A DNA stretch of 64,000 bases from Ignavibacteriota bacterium. GTDB lineage: Bacteria > Bacteroidota > Ignavibacteria > UBA10030 > SZUA-254. Shown in pieces: positions 50,897-59,591 of this stretch. A program made the translations under genes and the position numbers. Below the pieces are notes generated by a model. The model was given only the letters and a program-made list of their open reading frames with translations, made no database searches and was not told the origin of the DNA. The stretch's first letter is position 1, and each line of letters opens with the position of its first letter. The stretch spans positions 1 to 64,000 of the forward strand of contig JACREZ010000027.1 of NCBI GenBank assembly GCA_016212665.1, read 5' to 3'.

Positions 50897-52609
50897 TTGC
50901 TCAAATCACTCAACATCAAAAACTACGCGCTTATTGATGAACTCAACATTGAGTTCGAAAATGGGCTGACTATCTTGACGGGGGAAACGGGCGCAGGAAA
51001 ATCAATCATCATTGATGCGCTCAGTATGATTCTCGGTGAACGTGCGGATAGCGGGGTTGTACGCAAAGGAAGTGAGAAGGCGATTGTTGAAGCGGTATTT
51101 CTAATTCAGCATCAGTTTAAATTGAAACAACTTCTTGCTGAGCAAGAGATGGATAGTTCGGACGAATTAATTATCAGGCGGGAAATTTCAACTAAAAGTC
51201 AAAGCAGATGTTTTATCAATGATTCCCCTGCGACCATAAGTTTGCTGAAACAAGTCGGGGACTTGCTCGTTGATTTACATGGACAACACGAACATCAATC
51301 GCTTCTCAGAAAAGAAACGCATATCGAGATGCTTGATGATTTCTGTGGGCTGAACGAATCGGTAAAAAGTTTTGCAAAACTCTACGTAAACGCTTCTTCA
51401 ATTTTGAAAGAGATTGAAACGTTACAGTCCAAAAAAGAACACGTGGATGAAAAGCGTTCGCTCTTAGAATTTCAGTTGAATGAAATTCTTGCAGTTAATC
51501 CGTCGCTCAATGAAGAAGAATCGCTCGAAAAAGAATTGAAGATTTTAGAAAACTCCGAGCGGCTTTCTCTTGAAGCAGACCAACTATACCAACTTCTCTA
51601 TGATGGTGAGCAATCTATCGTTGACAAATTTGGCGTAGTACGGAAACATGTTGAAGCGTTGCAAAAGATTGATGAATCATTTTCAGAATCAGTTAAAGAA
51701 CTTGAGTCGGCGACTTCTATCATCAATGAATTAACTTCATTTGTGCGAAACTATCGTTCGAACATTGAGTTCAAACCTGAACGATTGGAAGAAATCAGAA
51801 CTCGGCTTGGAAAGATTTCTCTCCTCAAAAAAAAGTATGGCGGAACAATGGAATCTGTACTTCGGCAAAAAGAATCAATCGAGAAAGAATTATCCATTGC
51901 CGACAATTTTGAAACAGCGTTAGCCGAAAAGAAGAAAGAATTGGAGCAAGCAAGAGTTATTTGCTCGAAAGCGGCTCAAGAACTTTCCAAGAAACGACAG
52001 GATGGAGCGAAGAAACTCAACAAGAAAATTGTCCAAACGCTGATACAACTTGGAATTCAAAACGGGCAGTTTGAAACAAACATCGTTCAACAAAAAAGCA
52101 ATCAACAGGATACAGCAATTGTGAAAATCGGTAAGGATTGTTTTGATTGTTCGTCTCAGGGAATTGATGAGATTGAGTTTTTCATCTCGACGAACGTTGG
52201 TGAATCGCCAAAGCCGTTAGTGAAAGTTGCATCAGGCGGAGAAGTTTCCCGCATCATGCTTTCATTGAAGATGAATGTTGTGACGAAAGAAAGTGTCCCG
52301 CTATTGATATTTGATGAAATTGATGTTGGAATATCGGGTAGAATTTCTCAATCAGTCGGTCAGGCAATGAAAGAACTCGCGGCGCATCATCAGGTAATTG
52401 CAATTACGCACTTGCCGCAGATTGCCGGTTTTGCCGATGCACATTTCGTCGTCGAAAAAATTGAAGATGGAAAGCGTGCCATCACGAAATTGAAAATGTT
52501 AAACGAGAAAGATCGGGTCATGGAAGTTGCCCGACTGATGAGCGGTGAAGAAGTTACTGAAGCCGGTTTGCAAAGCGCCCGCGAGTTGATTGAATTTTCA
52601 AACAGTTAA
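50897..52609 (+). CDS. recN: DNA repair protein RecN
   Basis: An SMC-like ATPase of 570 aa that acts in double-strand-break repair. The start is a TTG. Walker A is in TGETGAGKSIIIDALSMILG. Coiled coils span about 155-370 around a middle domain. The ABC signature is in KVASGGEVSRIMLSLK, and Walker B is in LLIFDEIDVGISGRISQSVG. IAITHLPQIAGFADAHF is the H-loop. It follows hicA by 14 nt. Confidence 0.96.
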   Translation: MLKSLNIKNYALIDELNIEFENGLTILTGETGAGKSIIIDALSMILGERADSGVVRKGSEKAIVEAVFLIQHQFKLKQLLAEQEMDSSDELIIRREISTKSQSRCFINDSPATISLLKQVGDLLVDLHGQHEHQSLLRKETHIEMLDDFCGLNESVKSFAKLYVNASSILKEIETLQSKKEHVDEKRSLLEFQLNEILAVNPSLNEEESLEKELKILENSERLSLEADQLYQLLYDGEQSIVDKFGVVRKHVEALQKIDESFSESVKELESATSIINELTSFVRNYRSNIEFKPERLEEIRTRLGKISLLKKKYGGTMESVLRQKESIEKELSIADNFETALAEKKKELEQARVICSKAAQELSKKRQDGAKKLNKKIVQTLIQLGIQNGQFETNIVQQKSNQQDTAIVKIGKDCFDCSSQGIDEIEFFISTNVGESPKPLVKVASGGEVSRIMLSLKMNVVTKESVPLLIFDEIDVGISGRISQSVGQAMKELAAHHQVIAITHLPQIAGFADAHFVVEKIEDGKRAITKLKMLNEKDRVMEVARLMSGEEVTEAGLQSARELIEFSNS

Positions 52610-52626
52610 TTTTAGAAAGAAATAGT

Positions 52627-54768
52627 ATGAAGTCGAAATTATTTTTCTTAGTTATCATCCTGATTGCAACGCAGACTCTTTTTGCTCAGGGAGGAAAACC
52701 GCCCGTCGCAAAAAGAGTCCCGAAGGTAGATGTGCTTCATGGCGATGAACGAATTGATAATTATTTTTGGCTCCGCGATGAAGAGCGAACAAACACGGAA
52801 GTTATAGATTACTTAAAATCGGAAAATTCATACACGCATGCTGTTATGAAACCGACGGAGGCGTTGCAGGAAACATTGTACAATGAAATGATTCGCCGCA
52901 TCAAAGAAACTGACCAGGACCCGCCGTATCGTGACGGAAATTATTTTTACTACACACGAACGGAAAAAGGAAAACAATATCCAATTTTTTGCAGGAAGAA
53001 AGGAAGTCTAGATGCGAAGGAAGAAATTTACCTCGACCAGAACGAACTTTCGAAGGGCTATCGTTTTTATAGAATCGCTGCGATGGATATTAGTCCCGAT
53101 GAGGAATGGCTTGCATTCTCAGTAGATACCAATGGTTCGGAAAATTATATTCTACAAATTATGAACATGGATGATGGGGACATCATGCGAGAACAGATTC
53201 CGAACACACAATCAGTTGTGTGGGCGATGGATAATCAGACATTGTTTTACACCGTTGAGGATACAGCGAAGCGACCATACCGCGTCTATCGTCACACGTT
53301 CGGGGAAGATGTGAAATATGACAAAGTTGTGTTTGAAGAACCTGATGCACTCTACACGGTTGGTGTGGGACGAACACGAAGCGACCAATATATTTTTATC
53401 GGTTCATCGGCAAGTAACTCCGATGAATGGCGATACATTTCGGCGGGAAATCCGGATGAACAATTTAAGTTGATTGCTCCTCGCCGTCCTGAGTTTGAGT
53501 ATTCGGTTGACCATCACGGCGACCATTTTTACATCAGAACAAATAAGGATGCTAAAACTTTCCGCCTGATGAAAGCGCCTGTTTCTGACCCAAGTGAACA
53601 AAATTGGACTGAAGTTCTTCCGTACCGGAAAGATGTTACCTTAGAAGGAACGGATTTCTTTGCCAACCACATGGTTGTATATGAGAGGGAACAAGGTCTG
53701 CAGAAAATGCGCGTCACCGATTTGCGAACAAACGCGACTCACTACATTGAGTATCCTGAACCTGTGTACACAGCATTCGGCAATGTGAACAGAGTATTTA
53801 ACACAAATGTTTTTCGTTACAGTTATCAATCGCTCGTCACGCCTGCTTCGATTTATGATTACAACCTTGACACAAAAGAGCGGGTTCTTGTGAAGCAACA
53901 GGAAGTTCTTGGCGGGTATGATGCTTCGCAGTATCAGTCGGAAAGAATTTTTGCAAAAGCAGAGGATGGCACAATGATTCCGATTTCGCTTGTGTATAAA
54001 ATGGGGGTGAAGTTCGATGGAACAGCGCCGCTTCATTTAACAGGGTACGGCTCGTATGGTTCATCAACGCAACCGACGTTCAGTACGGCTCGATTGAGTT
54101 ATCTTGACCGTGGAGTTGTTGTTGCCCTTGCACATATTCGCGGCGGCGGAGACATGGGACGTGAATGGTACGACAACGGAAAATTATTGAAAAAGAAAAA
54201 TACGTTTACCGATTTTATCGCCTGTGCCGAACACCTCATCAACAATAAGTACACAAGCAAAGAAAAGTTAACAATCTCCGGCGGAAGCGCGGGCGGTTTG
54301 TTGATGGGCGCAGTGACAAACATGCGACCCGATTTATTCAAAGCAGTGATAGCGAGCGTTCCGTTTGTGGATGTCATCAACACCATGCTTGATGAAGGAT
54401 TGATGTACACCGCGCAGGAATTTCTCGAATGGGGTAATCCGAAAGAAAAAGAATCGTACGAGTATATGAAAACATATTGCCCGTACACAAATGTATCGGC
54501 ACAGAATTATCCGAATATTTTAGCAAAGGTTGGATTCAACGACCCGCGAGTAAATTATTGGGAAGGGGCAAAGTGGGTCGCCAAGTTGCGTGAACTAAAA
54601 ACGGATAACAACACGGTTTTATTGAAAGTGAATATGGGGGCAGGTCACGGCGGTTCCTCCGGACGATACGAACGTCTCCGGGAAATTGCTTTTGACTATG
54701 CGTACATTCTCAGTCAATATGGATTGACATCGTTGGAGAAAGCAAAGGAAGAAGATTGGAAGAAATAA
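52627..54768 (+). CDS. Prolyl oligopeptidase family serine peptidase (S9A)
   Basis: A 713 aa exported peptidase that cuts short peptides after proline or related residues. Signal peptide 1-21 ends in TQTLFAQ. The N-terminal propeller spans about 90-430 (DNYFWLRDEERTN precedes it). The catalytic domain has Ser in SGGSAGGLLMG (about 555), Asp in VGFNDPRVNYWEGAKW and His in MGAGHGGSSGR. TGYGSYGSSTQPTF and HIRGGGDMGREWY are typical of oligopeptidase B/prolyl endopeptidase. Confidence 0.93.
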   Translation: MKSKLFFLVIILIATQTLFAQGGKPPVAKRVPKVDVLHGDERIDNYFWLRDEERTNTEVIDYLKSENSYTHAVMKPTEALQETLYNEMIRRIKETDQDPPYRDGNYFYYTRTEKGKQYPIFCRKKGSLDAKEEIYLDQNELSKGYRFYRIAAMDISPDEEWLAFSVDTNGSENYILQIMNMDDGDIMREQIPNTQSVVWAMDNQTLFYTVEDTAKRPYRVYRHTFGEDVKYDKVVFEEPDALYTVGVGRTRSDQYIFIGSSASNSDEWRYISAGNPDEQFKLIAPRRPEFEYSVDHHGDHFYIRTNKDAKTFRLMKAPVSDPSEQNWTEVLPYRKDVTLEGTDFFANHMVVYEREQGLQKMRVTDLRTNATHYIEYPEPVYTAFGNVNRVFNTNVFRYSYQSLVTPASIYDYNLDTKERVLVKQQEVLGGYDASQYQSERIFAKAEDGTMIPISLVYKMGVKFDGTAPLHLTGYGSYGSSTQPTFSTARLSYLDRGVVVALAHIRGGGDMGREWYDNGKLLKKKNTFTDFIACAEHLINNKYTSKEKLTISGGSAGGLLMGAVTNMRPDLFKAVIASVPFVDVINTMLDEGLMYTAQEFLEWGNPKEKESYEYMKTYCPYTNVSAQNYPNILAKVGFNDPRVNYWEGAKWVAKLRELKTDNNTVLLKVNMGAGHGGSSGRYERLREIAFDYAYILSQYGLTSLEKAKEEDWKK

Positions 54769-54792
54769 GATAACATTAAAATAAGGATTGAT

Positions 54793-55005
54793 ATGTCAGA
54801 TAATGTTAAATATGTTGTTGATGCAAAAGGGAAACCAAAGGAAGTTATTATTCCGATAGATCTATGGAATAAATTAGCTACTTCGATAAATGCGGAAGAC
54901 AAGAAAATGATGAGCAAGAAAAAACTTGGTAATTACTTCGGTGTGTTGAAATTATCTGTGGACCCTTTGAAATATCAAAAAGAGATTCGGAATGAATGGC
55001 AATAA
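54793..55005 (+). CDS. Small antitoxin of a VapBC-type pair
   Basis: A 70 aa protein with a beta strand followed by a helix (VKYVVDAKGKPKEVIIPIDLWNKL), like the N-terminal part of Phd/prevent-host-death and similar antitoxins. The C-terminal half is basic and flexible. Its stop overlaps the PIN-domain gene by 14 nt, which supports the antitoxin role. The exact antitoxin family is not clear. Confidence 0.75.
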   Translation: MSDNVKYVVDAKGKPKEVIIPIDLWNKLATSINAEDKKMMSKKKLGNYFGVLKLSVDPLKYQKEIRNEWQ

Positions 55006-55357
55006 ATATTTGCTCGATACGAATATCGTTTTGTATCTGCTTGGAGGGAAAATATCCAATAGGGAAATTCGCGAGGGAGAATATTTCGTTTCATTTGTGA
55101 CTGAGTTAGAATTGCTTTCGTATCCCAATATGACTGATACAGAGGAAAACTCTATCAGGAAATTTCTCGAAAATATCCGGATTGTAAATCTTTCACCTCA
55201 GATAAAAGAACAATCAATATTCTTTAGAAAGAAGTACAAATTAAAATTACCGGATGCAATAATTTCAGCAACTGCATTTTTCTCAAATGCTGAATTGGTG
55301 ACAAACGATAAATCCTTAACAAAGATTTTAGAAATCAAATCACGGGTCATTTCATAA
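54992..55357 (+). CDS. vapC: VapC-like PIN-domain toxin
   Basis: A PIN-domain RNase of 121 aa. The acidic metal-binding residues are visible in YLLDTNIVLYLLGG (first Asp), SFVTELELLSYP (Glu), KLPDAIISATAFF (Asp) and ELVTNDKSLTKI (Asp). VapC toxins cleave tRNA or rRNA. It overlaps the antitoxin gene and lies 5 nt before cysS, so it is embedded in a housekeeping context. Confidence 0.9.
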   Translation: MNGNKYLLDTNIVLYLLGGKISNREIREGEYFVSFVTELELLSYPNMTDTEENSIRKFLENIRIVNLSPQIKEQSIFFRKKYKLKLPDAIISATAFFSNAELVTNDKSLTKILEIKSRVIS

Positions 55358-55362
55358 ACAAC

Positions 55363-56811
55363 ATGCCGCTTCAATTCTACAACACCCTTACCCGTCGCAA
55401 AGAAGAATTCAAACCGCTCACCGAAGGTTTTGTTCGCATGTACGTGTGCGGACCGACCGTGTATGGTCATTCGCATCTTGGACATGGGAAAAGTTATGTT
55501 TCGTTCGATACAATCATCAGATACTTACGCTACGTTGGATATAAAGTAACTTATGTTCAGAACATCACCGATGTCGGACATTTACTTGGTGAAACGAATG
55601 AAGGCGAAGACCGTCTCATCAAACAGGGAAAACTTGAGCAGAAGCATCCGATGCAAATCGCAGAGGAATATACTCGAAGTTATTTCGAAGACATGGATGC
55701 ACTTGGCGTTCAACGACCGGATATTTCTCCGAGAGCGACGGGACATATCACTGAGCAAATTGAAATCGTACAACAATTGATCGAAAAAGGATTTGCTTAT
55801 GAAGTGAATGGCTCTGTCTATTTTGATGTCTCGAAAGATAAAGAGTATGGAAAACTTTCAGGACGTAATACCGATGAAATGGAAAGCGGAACCCGTGTTG
55901 ACGTTAAATCGGAAAAGAAACATCCGAATGATTTTGCTTTATGGAAACGTGCTGAGCCGGAACACATTATGCAGTGGACAAGTCCGTGGGGATTAGGTTT
56001 CCCCGGGTGGCATGTCGAGTGTTCAGCAATGTCCATGAAATATTTGGGTGAGACGTTTGATATTCACGGGGGCGGAATGGACAACCAATTTCCACATCAC
56101 GAGTGCGAGATTGCTCAGAGCGAATGTCTGACAGGAAAACCGTTTGTAAAGTATTGGATTCACAACAATCTAATCACGGTGAACGGACAGAAGATGAGCA
56201 AGTCGCTTGGCAATTTTACGTTGCTGAAAGATTTGTTCAAGAAATACAATCCGCTCGTCATTCGTTTTTTCATTTTGCAGAGTCACTACAGAAGCACGCT
56301 CGATTTTAGTGAAGAAGCGATTGCCGGAGCAGAGAAGGGATATCAAAAATTAATTAATACAGTCAAACTCGTTAGGGATGGTTTGAATAATCTCAAACCA
56401 CAAACCTCAAACCCCGAACCGAGCAAGTATTTTAAGTTCTATTCTGATTTTTCAAATGCTATGAACGACGACTTCAACACTGCACAGGCAATCGCAGTGT
56501 TGTTTGAGTTGAGCCGTGAAGTGAATGTCGGTCTGTCGAAGAATGAATTATCAAAAGAAACTTTGCAGTCAGTTGATGATTTATTCAATGAACTTGGCGG
56601 TCAGGTTTTGGGAATTATTCCAAATGATGTAGAAACACAGTCAGGCGAAGGGAATCAAACAAAAGAATTAATGCAACTATTGATTGATGTGAGAGCAGAA
56701 GTGCGCAATCAAAAACTTTGGTCGCTTTCAGATAAAATACGTGATGGACTTCAGAACATTGGAATTAGTCTTGAAGATAAGAAAGATGGGACGACGTGGA
56801 AAAGGAATTAA
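55363..56811 (+). CDS. cysS: Cysteinyl-tRNA synthetase
   Basis: Class I synthetase of 482 aa. YVCGPTVYGHSHLGHGKSYV carries the first zinc Cys and the HIGH-type motif. WGLGFPGWHVECSAMSMKYL and HHECEIAQSE carry other zinc ligands. KMSKSLGNF is the KMSKS loop. The DALR anticodon-side domain starts near 365. The linker before it (NLKPQTSNPEPSKY, about 344-357) is encoded by an AAACC-word repeat. The stop codon directly precedes a palindromic terminator-like repeat. Confidence 0.96.
   Translation: MPLQFYNTLTRRKEEFKPLTEGFVRMYVCGPTVYGHSHLGHGKSYVSFDTIIRYLRYVGYKVTYVQNITDVGHLLGETNEGEDRLIKQGKLEQKHPMQIAEEYTRSYFEDMDALGVQRPDISPRATGHITEQIEIVQQLIEKGFAYEVNGSVYFDVSKDKEYGKLSGRNTDEMESGTRVDVKSEKKHPNDFALWKRAEPEHIMQWTSPWGLGFPGWHVECSAMSMKYLGETFDIHGGGMDNQFPHHECEIAQSECLTGKPFVKYWIHNNLITVNGQKMSKSLGNFTLLKDLFKKYNPLVIRFFILQSHYRSTLDFSEEAIAGAEKGYQKLINTVKLVRDGLNNLKPQTSNPEPSKYFKFYSDFSNAMNDDFNTAQAIAVLFELSREVNVGLSKNELSKETLQSVDDLFNELGGQVLGIIPNDVETQSGEGNQTKELMQLLIDVRAEVRNQKLWSLSDKIRDGLQNIGISLEDKKDGTTWKRN
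56391..56421. repeat. AAACC-word repeat in frame within cysS
   Basis: The words CTCAAACCACAAACC, TCAAACCCCGAACC follow each other and encode LKPQTSNPEP in a domain linker. They match the metG linker repeat at 29789-29822 in words and in reading frame. Confidence 0.7.
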
Positions 56812-56859
56812 CCTTGCGAAGGTTAATCTCAAATACGAACGAAAAACCTTCGCAAGGTT
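56810..56859. terminator. Double-palindrome bidirectional terminator-like repeat
   Basis: AACCTTGCGAAGGTT (56810-56824) and AACCTTCGCAAGGTT (56845-56859) are perfect reverse complements, 20 nt apart. Each is also almost self-palindromic (AACCTT-3 nt-AAGGTT). The element lies between convergent cysS and DoxX genes; the cysS stop codon overlaps its left arm. Confidence 0.75.
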
Positions 56860-56864
56860 ATGAG

Positions 56865-57335
56865 TTACCAAAAGAAGCTCTTCGGACTTGACTTTGCAAG
56901 ATAATAATCAAGCCCGGTGATGCGACCGGAACGAGCAAGAAACAACATCAGGAAACAAATTATTACAAGCGCTGCCCATGGACTTTGAAAGAAACTCAAA
57001 GAATATAAATTTCCATTCGCGGCGTGAAGGTTTACAACTAAGAATATTCCGACAAGAGAAGAAAATCGTGCAAGTAAACCGAGAAGAAGTGACGCACCGA
57101 TTGCCGCTTCACCGAGCGCAATAAGTTTTGACCAAATATCAGGATAAGGAAGAGCAACAACATCTAAGTAATTCAAATGAAATCCCGAGGCAGTTTCCTT
57201 GTACTTTGTTAACGAGGAGACTAAATCTTCGGAATTGGACAACCACCCGCTATTGATTTTATCAATGCCGATGCTGAGGAACAATGCACCGAGTGCAAGT
57301 CGAAGGAAAAGTATTTGAATGTCAAAGGATTTCAT
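56865..57335 (-). CDS. DoxX family membrane protein
   Basis: A four-helix membrane protein of about 156 aa. ILFLRLALGALFLSIGIDKI is the first helix with the DoxX pattern. LIALGEAAIGASLLLGLLARFSS-type helices follow (about 75-95) and VIICFLMLFLARSGRITGLD ends the protein. The role is unclear; relatives act in redox or sulfur stress. ATG at 57335 is preferred; a longer frame from 57404 would overlap rho on the other strand. Confidence 0.85.
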   Translation of the reverse strand: MKSFDIQILFLRLALGALFLSIGIDKINSGWLSNSEDLVSSLTKYKETASGFHLNYLDVVALPYPDIWSKLIALGEAAIGASLLLGLLARFSSLVGIFLVVNLHAANGNLYSLSFFQSPWAALVIICFLMLFLARSGRITGLDYYLAKSSPKSFFW

Positions 57336-57359
57336 AACAAATTTCAGAATAAGGTGAGG

Positions 57360-57387
57360 CAAAGATACAAAAATTTTATCAATACAA
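57360..57387 (-). promoter_or_regulatory. Possible promoter of the DoxX gene
   Basis: On the minus strand TATCTTTG (57367-57360) matches TAnnTTTG. A TTG lies 17 nt upstream (57387-57385), shorter than the 20 nt seen at other promoters here. It overlaps the space just before the rho start. Confidence 0.35.
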
Positions 57388-57388
57388 A

Positions 57389-58552
57389 ATGAGAACAGAA
57401 ACATTTACCCAACATAAAAAACCAAACTTAACATTTGCACAAGCCGTGGCTTCGGGTGTGCTTGAAATAGACCAGCGACACGGAGGATTCCTTCGTCAGA
57501 TTTCTATAGAAATGCAACCGAAAGAGACAGACCCGCACATCAATTTCCGGATGATTGACCAAATGGATTTACGTCCCGGTTCAATGCTCGAATGTCTTGT
57601 GCGCCGGCAAGGAAGAGGAGGACCGGAAGTCGCACGTGTTTTGAAAATCAACGGCAAAGACCCGATGGAGTGGATGCATGTTGATGAATTGCCCCGCCGA
57701 ACTGCAATTGACCCGAACCAGAGATTAACACTTTCAACTACGCCTACTGAAGTCTCGATGCGAATCATGGATTTGTTTTGTCCGGTAGGAAAAGGACAAC
57801 GAGCGCTGATTGTCGCTCCGCCGAAGACAGGGAAAACAATTTTAATGCAACAGATGGCAAATGCAATCAGTATTAATCATCCAGAAGTTCATCTGATTGT
57901 CCTCCTCGTTGATGAACGGCCTGAGGAAGTGACCGACATGCGACGAAGCATCAAGGGAGAAGTATTTGCAAGTTCGAACGATAGCGAGAGAGAAAGTCAT
58001 GCTCGGCTTTCGAGGTTTGTCCTTGAATATGCAAAGCGAAAAGTCGAGGTGGGCAAAGACGTTGTCATTCTGCTCGATTCGTTGACACGGTTAGGAAGAG
58101 CATTTAATCTCGTTCAGCAAAGTAGCGGAAGAACATTATCGGGAGGAATAGATGCGCGTGCGCTTGAAATTCCAAAACGAATATTCGGTGCGGCACGTGC
58201 GCTTGAAGGAGGCGGTTCACTTACAATCGTTGCAACTGCACTCATCGAAACAAATTCGAGAATGGATGAATTGATATTTCAGGAGTTTAAGGGGACGGGA
58301 AACATGGAAGTTGTACTTGACCGTGATTTGGCAAACGAACGTATCTTCCCGGCGATTAACATTCCTGAATCGGGAACACGGCGTGAAGAACTTCTCTTTG
58401 GAAGAGACACCGGGAAACATCAGGCATTACGTCGGGCATTACATCGTATGAAACCGAAAGAAGCGATGTTGAACATGCTTAAGGCGATGGAATCATATCC
58501 GACCAACAGAAAATTACTCGCCAAACTTACCAACACCCGCGAAGACGAATGA
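57389..58552 (+). CDS. rho: Transcription termination factor Rho
   Basis: A hexameric RNA helicase of 387 aa, a short form without a large N-terminal insertion. The RNA-binding OB (CSD) region covers about 15-95 (SGVLEIDQRHGGFLRQ), Walker A is in APPKTGKTILMQQMANAI (about 147-155), the Q-loop/R-loop region is in SGGIDARALEIPKRIFGAAR, and Walker B is in VVILLDSLTRLGRA. Its stop overlaps the next gene by 4 nt, which couples a DNA glycosylase to it. Confidence 0.96.
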   Translation: MRTETFTQHKKPNLTFAQAVASGVLEIDQRHGGFLRQISIEMQPKETDPHINFRMIDQMDLRPGSMLECLVRRQGRGGPEVARVLKINGKDPMEWMHVDELPRRTAIDPNQRLTLSTTPTEVSMRIMDLFCPVGKGQRALIVAPPKTGKTILMQQMANAISINHPEVHLIVLLVDERPEEVTDMRRSIKGEVFASSNDSERESHARLSRFVLEYAKRKVEVGKDVVILLDSLTRLGRAFNLVQQSSGRTLSGGIDARALEIPKRIFGAARALEGGGSLTIVATALIETNSRMDELIFQEFKGTGNMEVVLDRDLANERIFPAINIPESGTRREELLFGRDTGKHQALRRALHRMKPKEAMLNMLKAMESYPTNRKLLAKLTNTREDE

Positions 58553-59472
58553 CGTTTTCGTTTTCCGTTCCGTCTGATTTCAATCTCAAGAGTACGATTC
58601 AAAGCCATGGATGGAGTGATTTGCCGCCGTTTGAAGTTCAGAACGATGGCAATCAGTTTTCCCGATGCTTCGAGATGCTCTCCGGAAAGATACTTCCTGC
58701 AACAATAAAGATTGCAAAGAAAGAAAAACGGCTTACCATCATAACGGAAAAAGATTGTGCTTCCAATGAGAAAAGAGAATTGACAAATCAAATACAAGCG
58801 TGCCTGCGGCTTGATGAAGACTATTCTGATTTTTATTCTGAAGTAACGAAGTACAAGCCGTTTCAATGGGTACTTACATTTGGTGCGGGAAGGTTGATGC
58901 GCGCTCCAACTGTGTGGGAAGACGTTGTAAAAATGCTCTTCACAACAAATTGCAGTTGGGCGTTGACGAAGATAATGGTACAGAATTTATGTGAGAAACT
59001 CGGCACAGAGGTTTTCAGTCTTCAGCCTACGGCTCGTAGAGTTTCCAGTTATTCTTTTCCAAAACCGGAGGCGATTGCTGATTGTTCAGAAAAATATTTA
59101 AGGAAGGAAATTCGTGTCGGTTACCGCGCTCCGTATTTACTCGAACTGGCGAACCGAGTTACTAAAAATGAAATTGATTTGGAGAGTTGGAGAACGACAC
59201 ACCTCCCGACAAAGGACTTGTTTGATGAAGTTCGTTCTGTCAAAGGAATCGGACCGTACGCGGCGGGAAATATTCTCAAACTGCTTGGTCATTACGATTA
59301 CCTCGCGATTGACAGTTGGTGCAACAAGCAATTCTTCGAGAAGCATCGGAACGGACGGAGAGTTTCTGACAAAACGATTGAGAAATTCTATAAGCCATTT
59401 GGAAAGTGGCGGGGCTTATTTTTCTGGCTTGATGTAACGGAACACTGGTACAAAACAGAGCGAATATTTTAA
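58549..59472 (+). CDS. HhH-GPD DNA glycosylase (AlkA/OGG1-like)
   Basis: A base-excision repair glycosylase of 307 aa. The helix-hairpin-helix is VRSVKGIGPYAAGNILKLLG. The catalytic Asp is in YDYLAIDSWC. The N-terminal about 120 aa form the AlkA/OGG1-like beta domain. No 4Fe-4S cysteine loop is seen, so it is not a Nth/MutY type. The damaged base it removes (3-methyladenine, 8-oxoguanine or other) cannot be told. It is coupled to rho by an ATGA overlap. Confidence 0.85.
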   Translation: MTFSFSVPSDFNLKSTIQSHGWSDLPPFEVQNDGNQFSRCFEMLSGKILPATIKIAKKEKRLTIITEKDCASNEKRELTNQIQACLRLDEDYSDFYSEVTKYKPFQWVLTFGAGRLMRAPTVWEDVVKMLFTTNCSWALTKIMVQNLCEKLGTEVFSLQPTARRVSSYSFPKPEAIADCSEKYLRKEIRVGYRAPYLLELANRVTKNEIDLESWRTTHLPTKDLFDEVRSVKGIGPYAAGNILKLLGHYDYLAIDSWCNKQFFEKHRNGRRVSDKTIEKFYKPFGKWRGLFFWLDVTEHWYKTERIF

Positions 59473-59494
59473 GACAATCATAAACTACTCAATC

Positions 59495-59537
59495 ATCTTT
59501 GTGCCACTTTGTGTTCCCTTCGTGTACTTCGTGGTAA
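59495..59537. repeat. CTTTGTG-word repeat
   Basis: CTTTGTGCCACTTTGTGTTC then CCTTCGTGTACTTCGTGG share words with the repeat at 36860-36900 (TTTGTGTACTTCGTGCAA). It lies in the 119-bp space before the phosphatidyltransferase genes. Confidence 0.7.
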
Positions 59538-59591
59538 TAATAATTTGAAACTACATTACATCTCTTCCAAAAAGTAACTCTAAAATCACAC

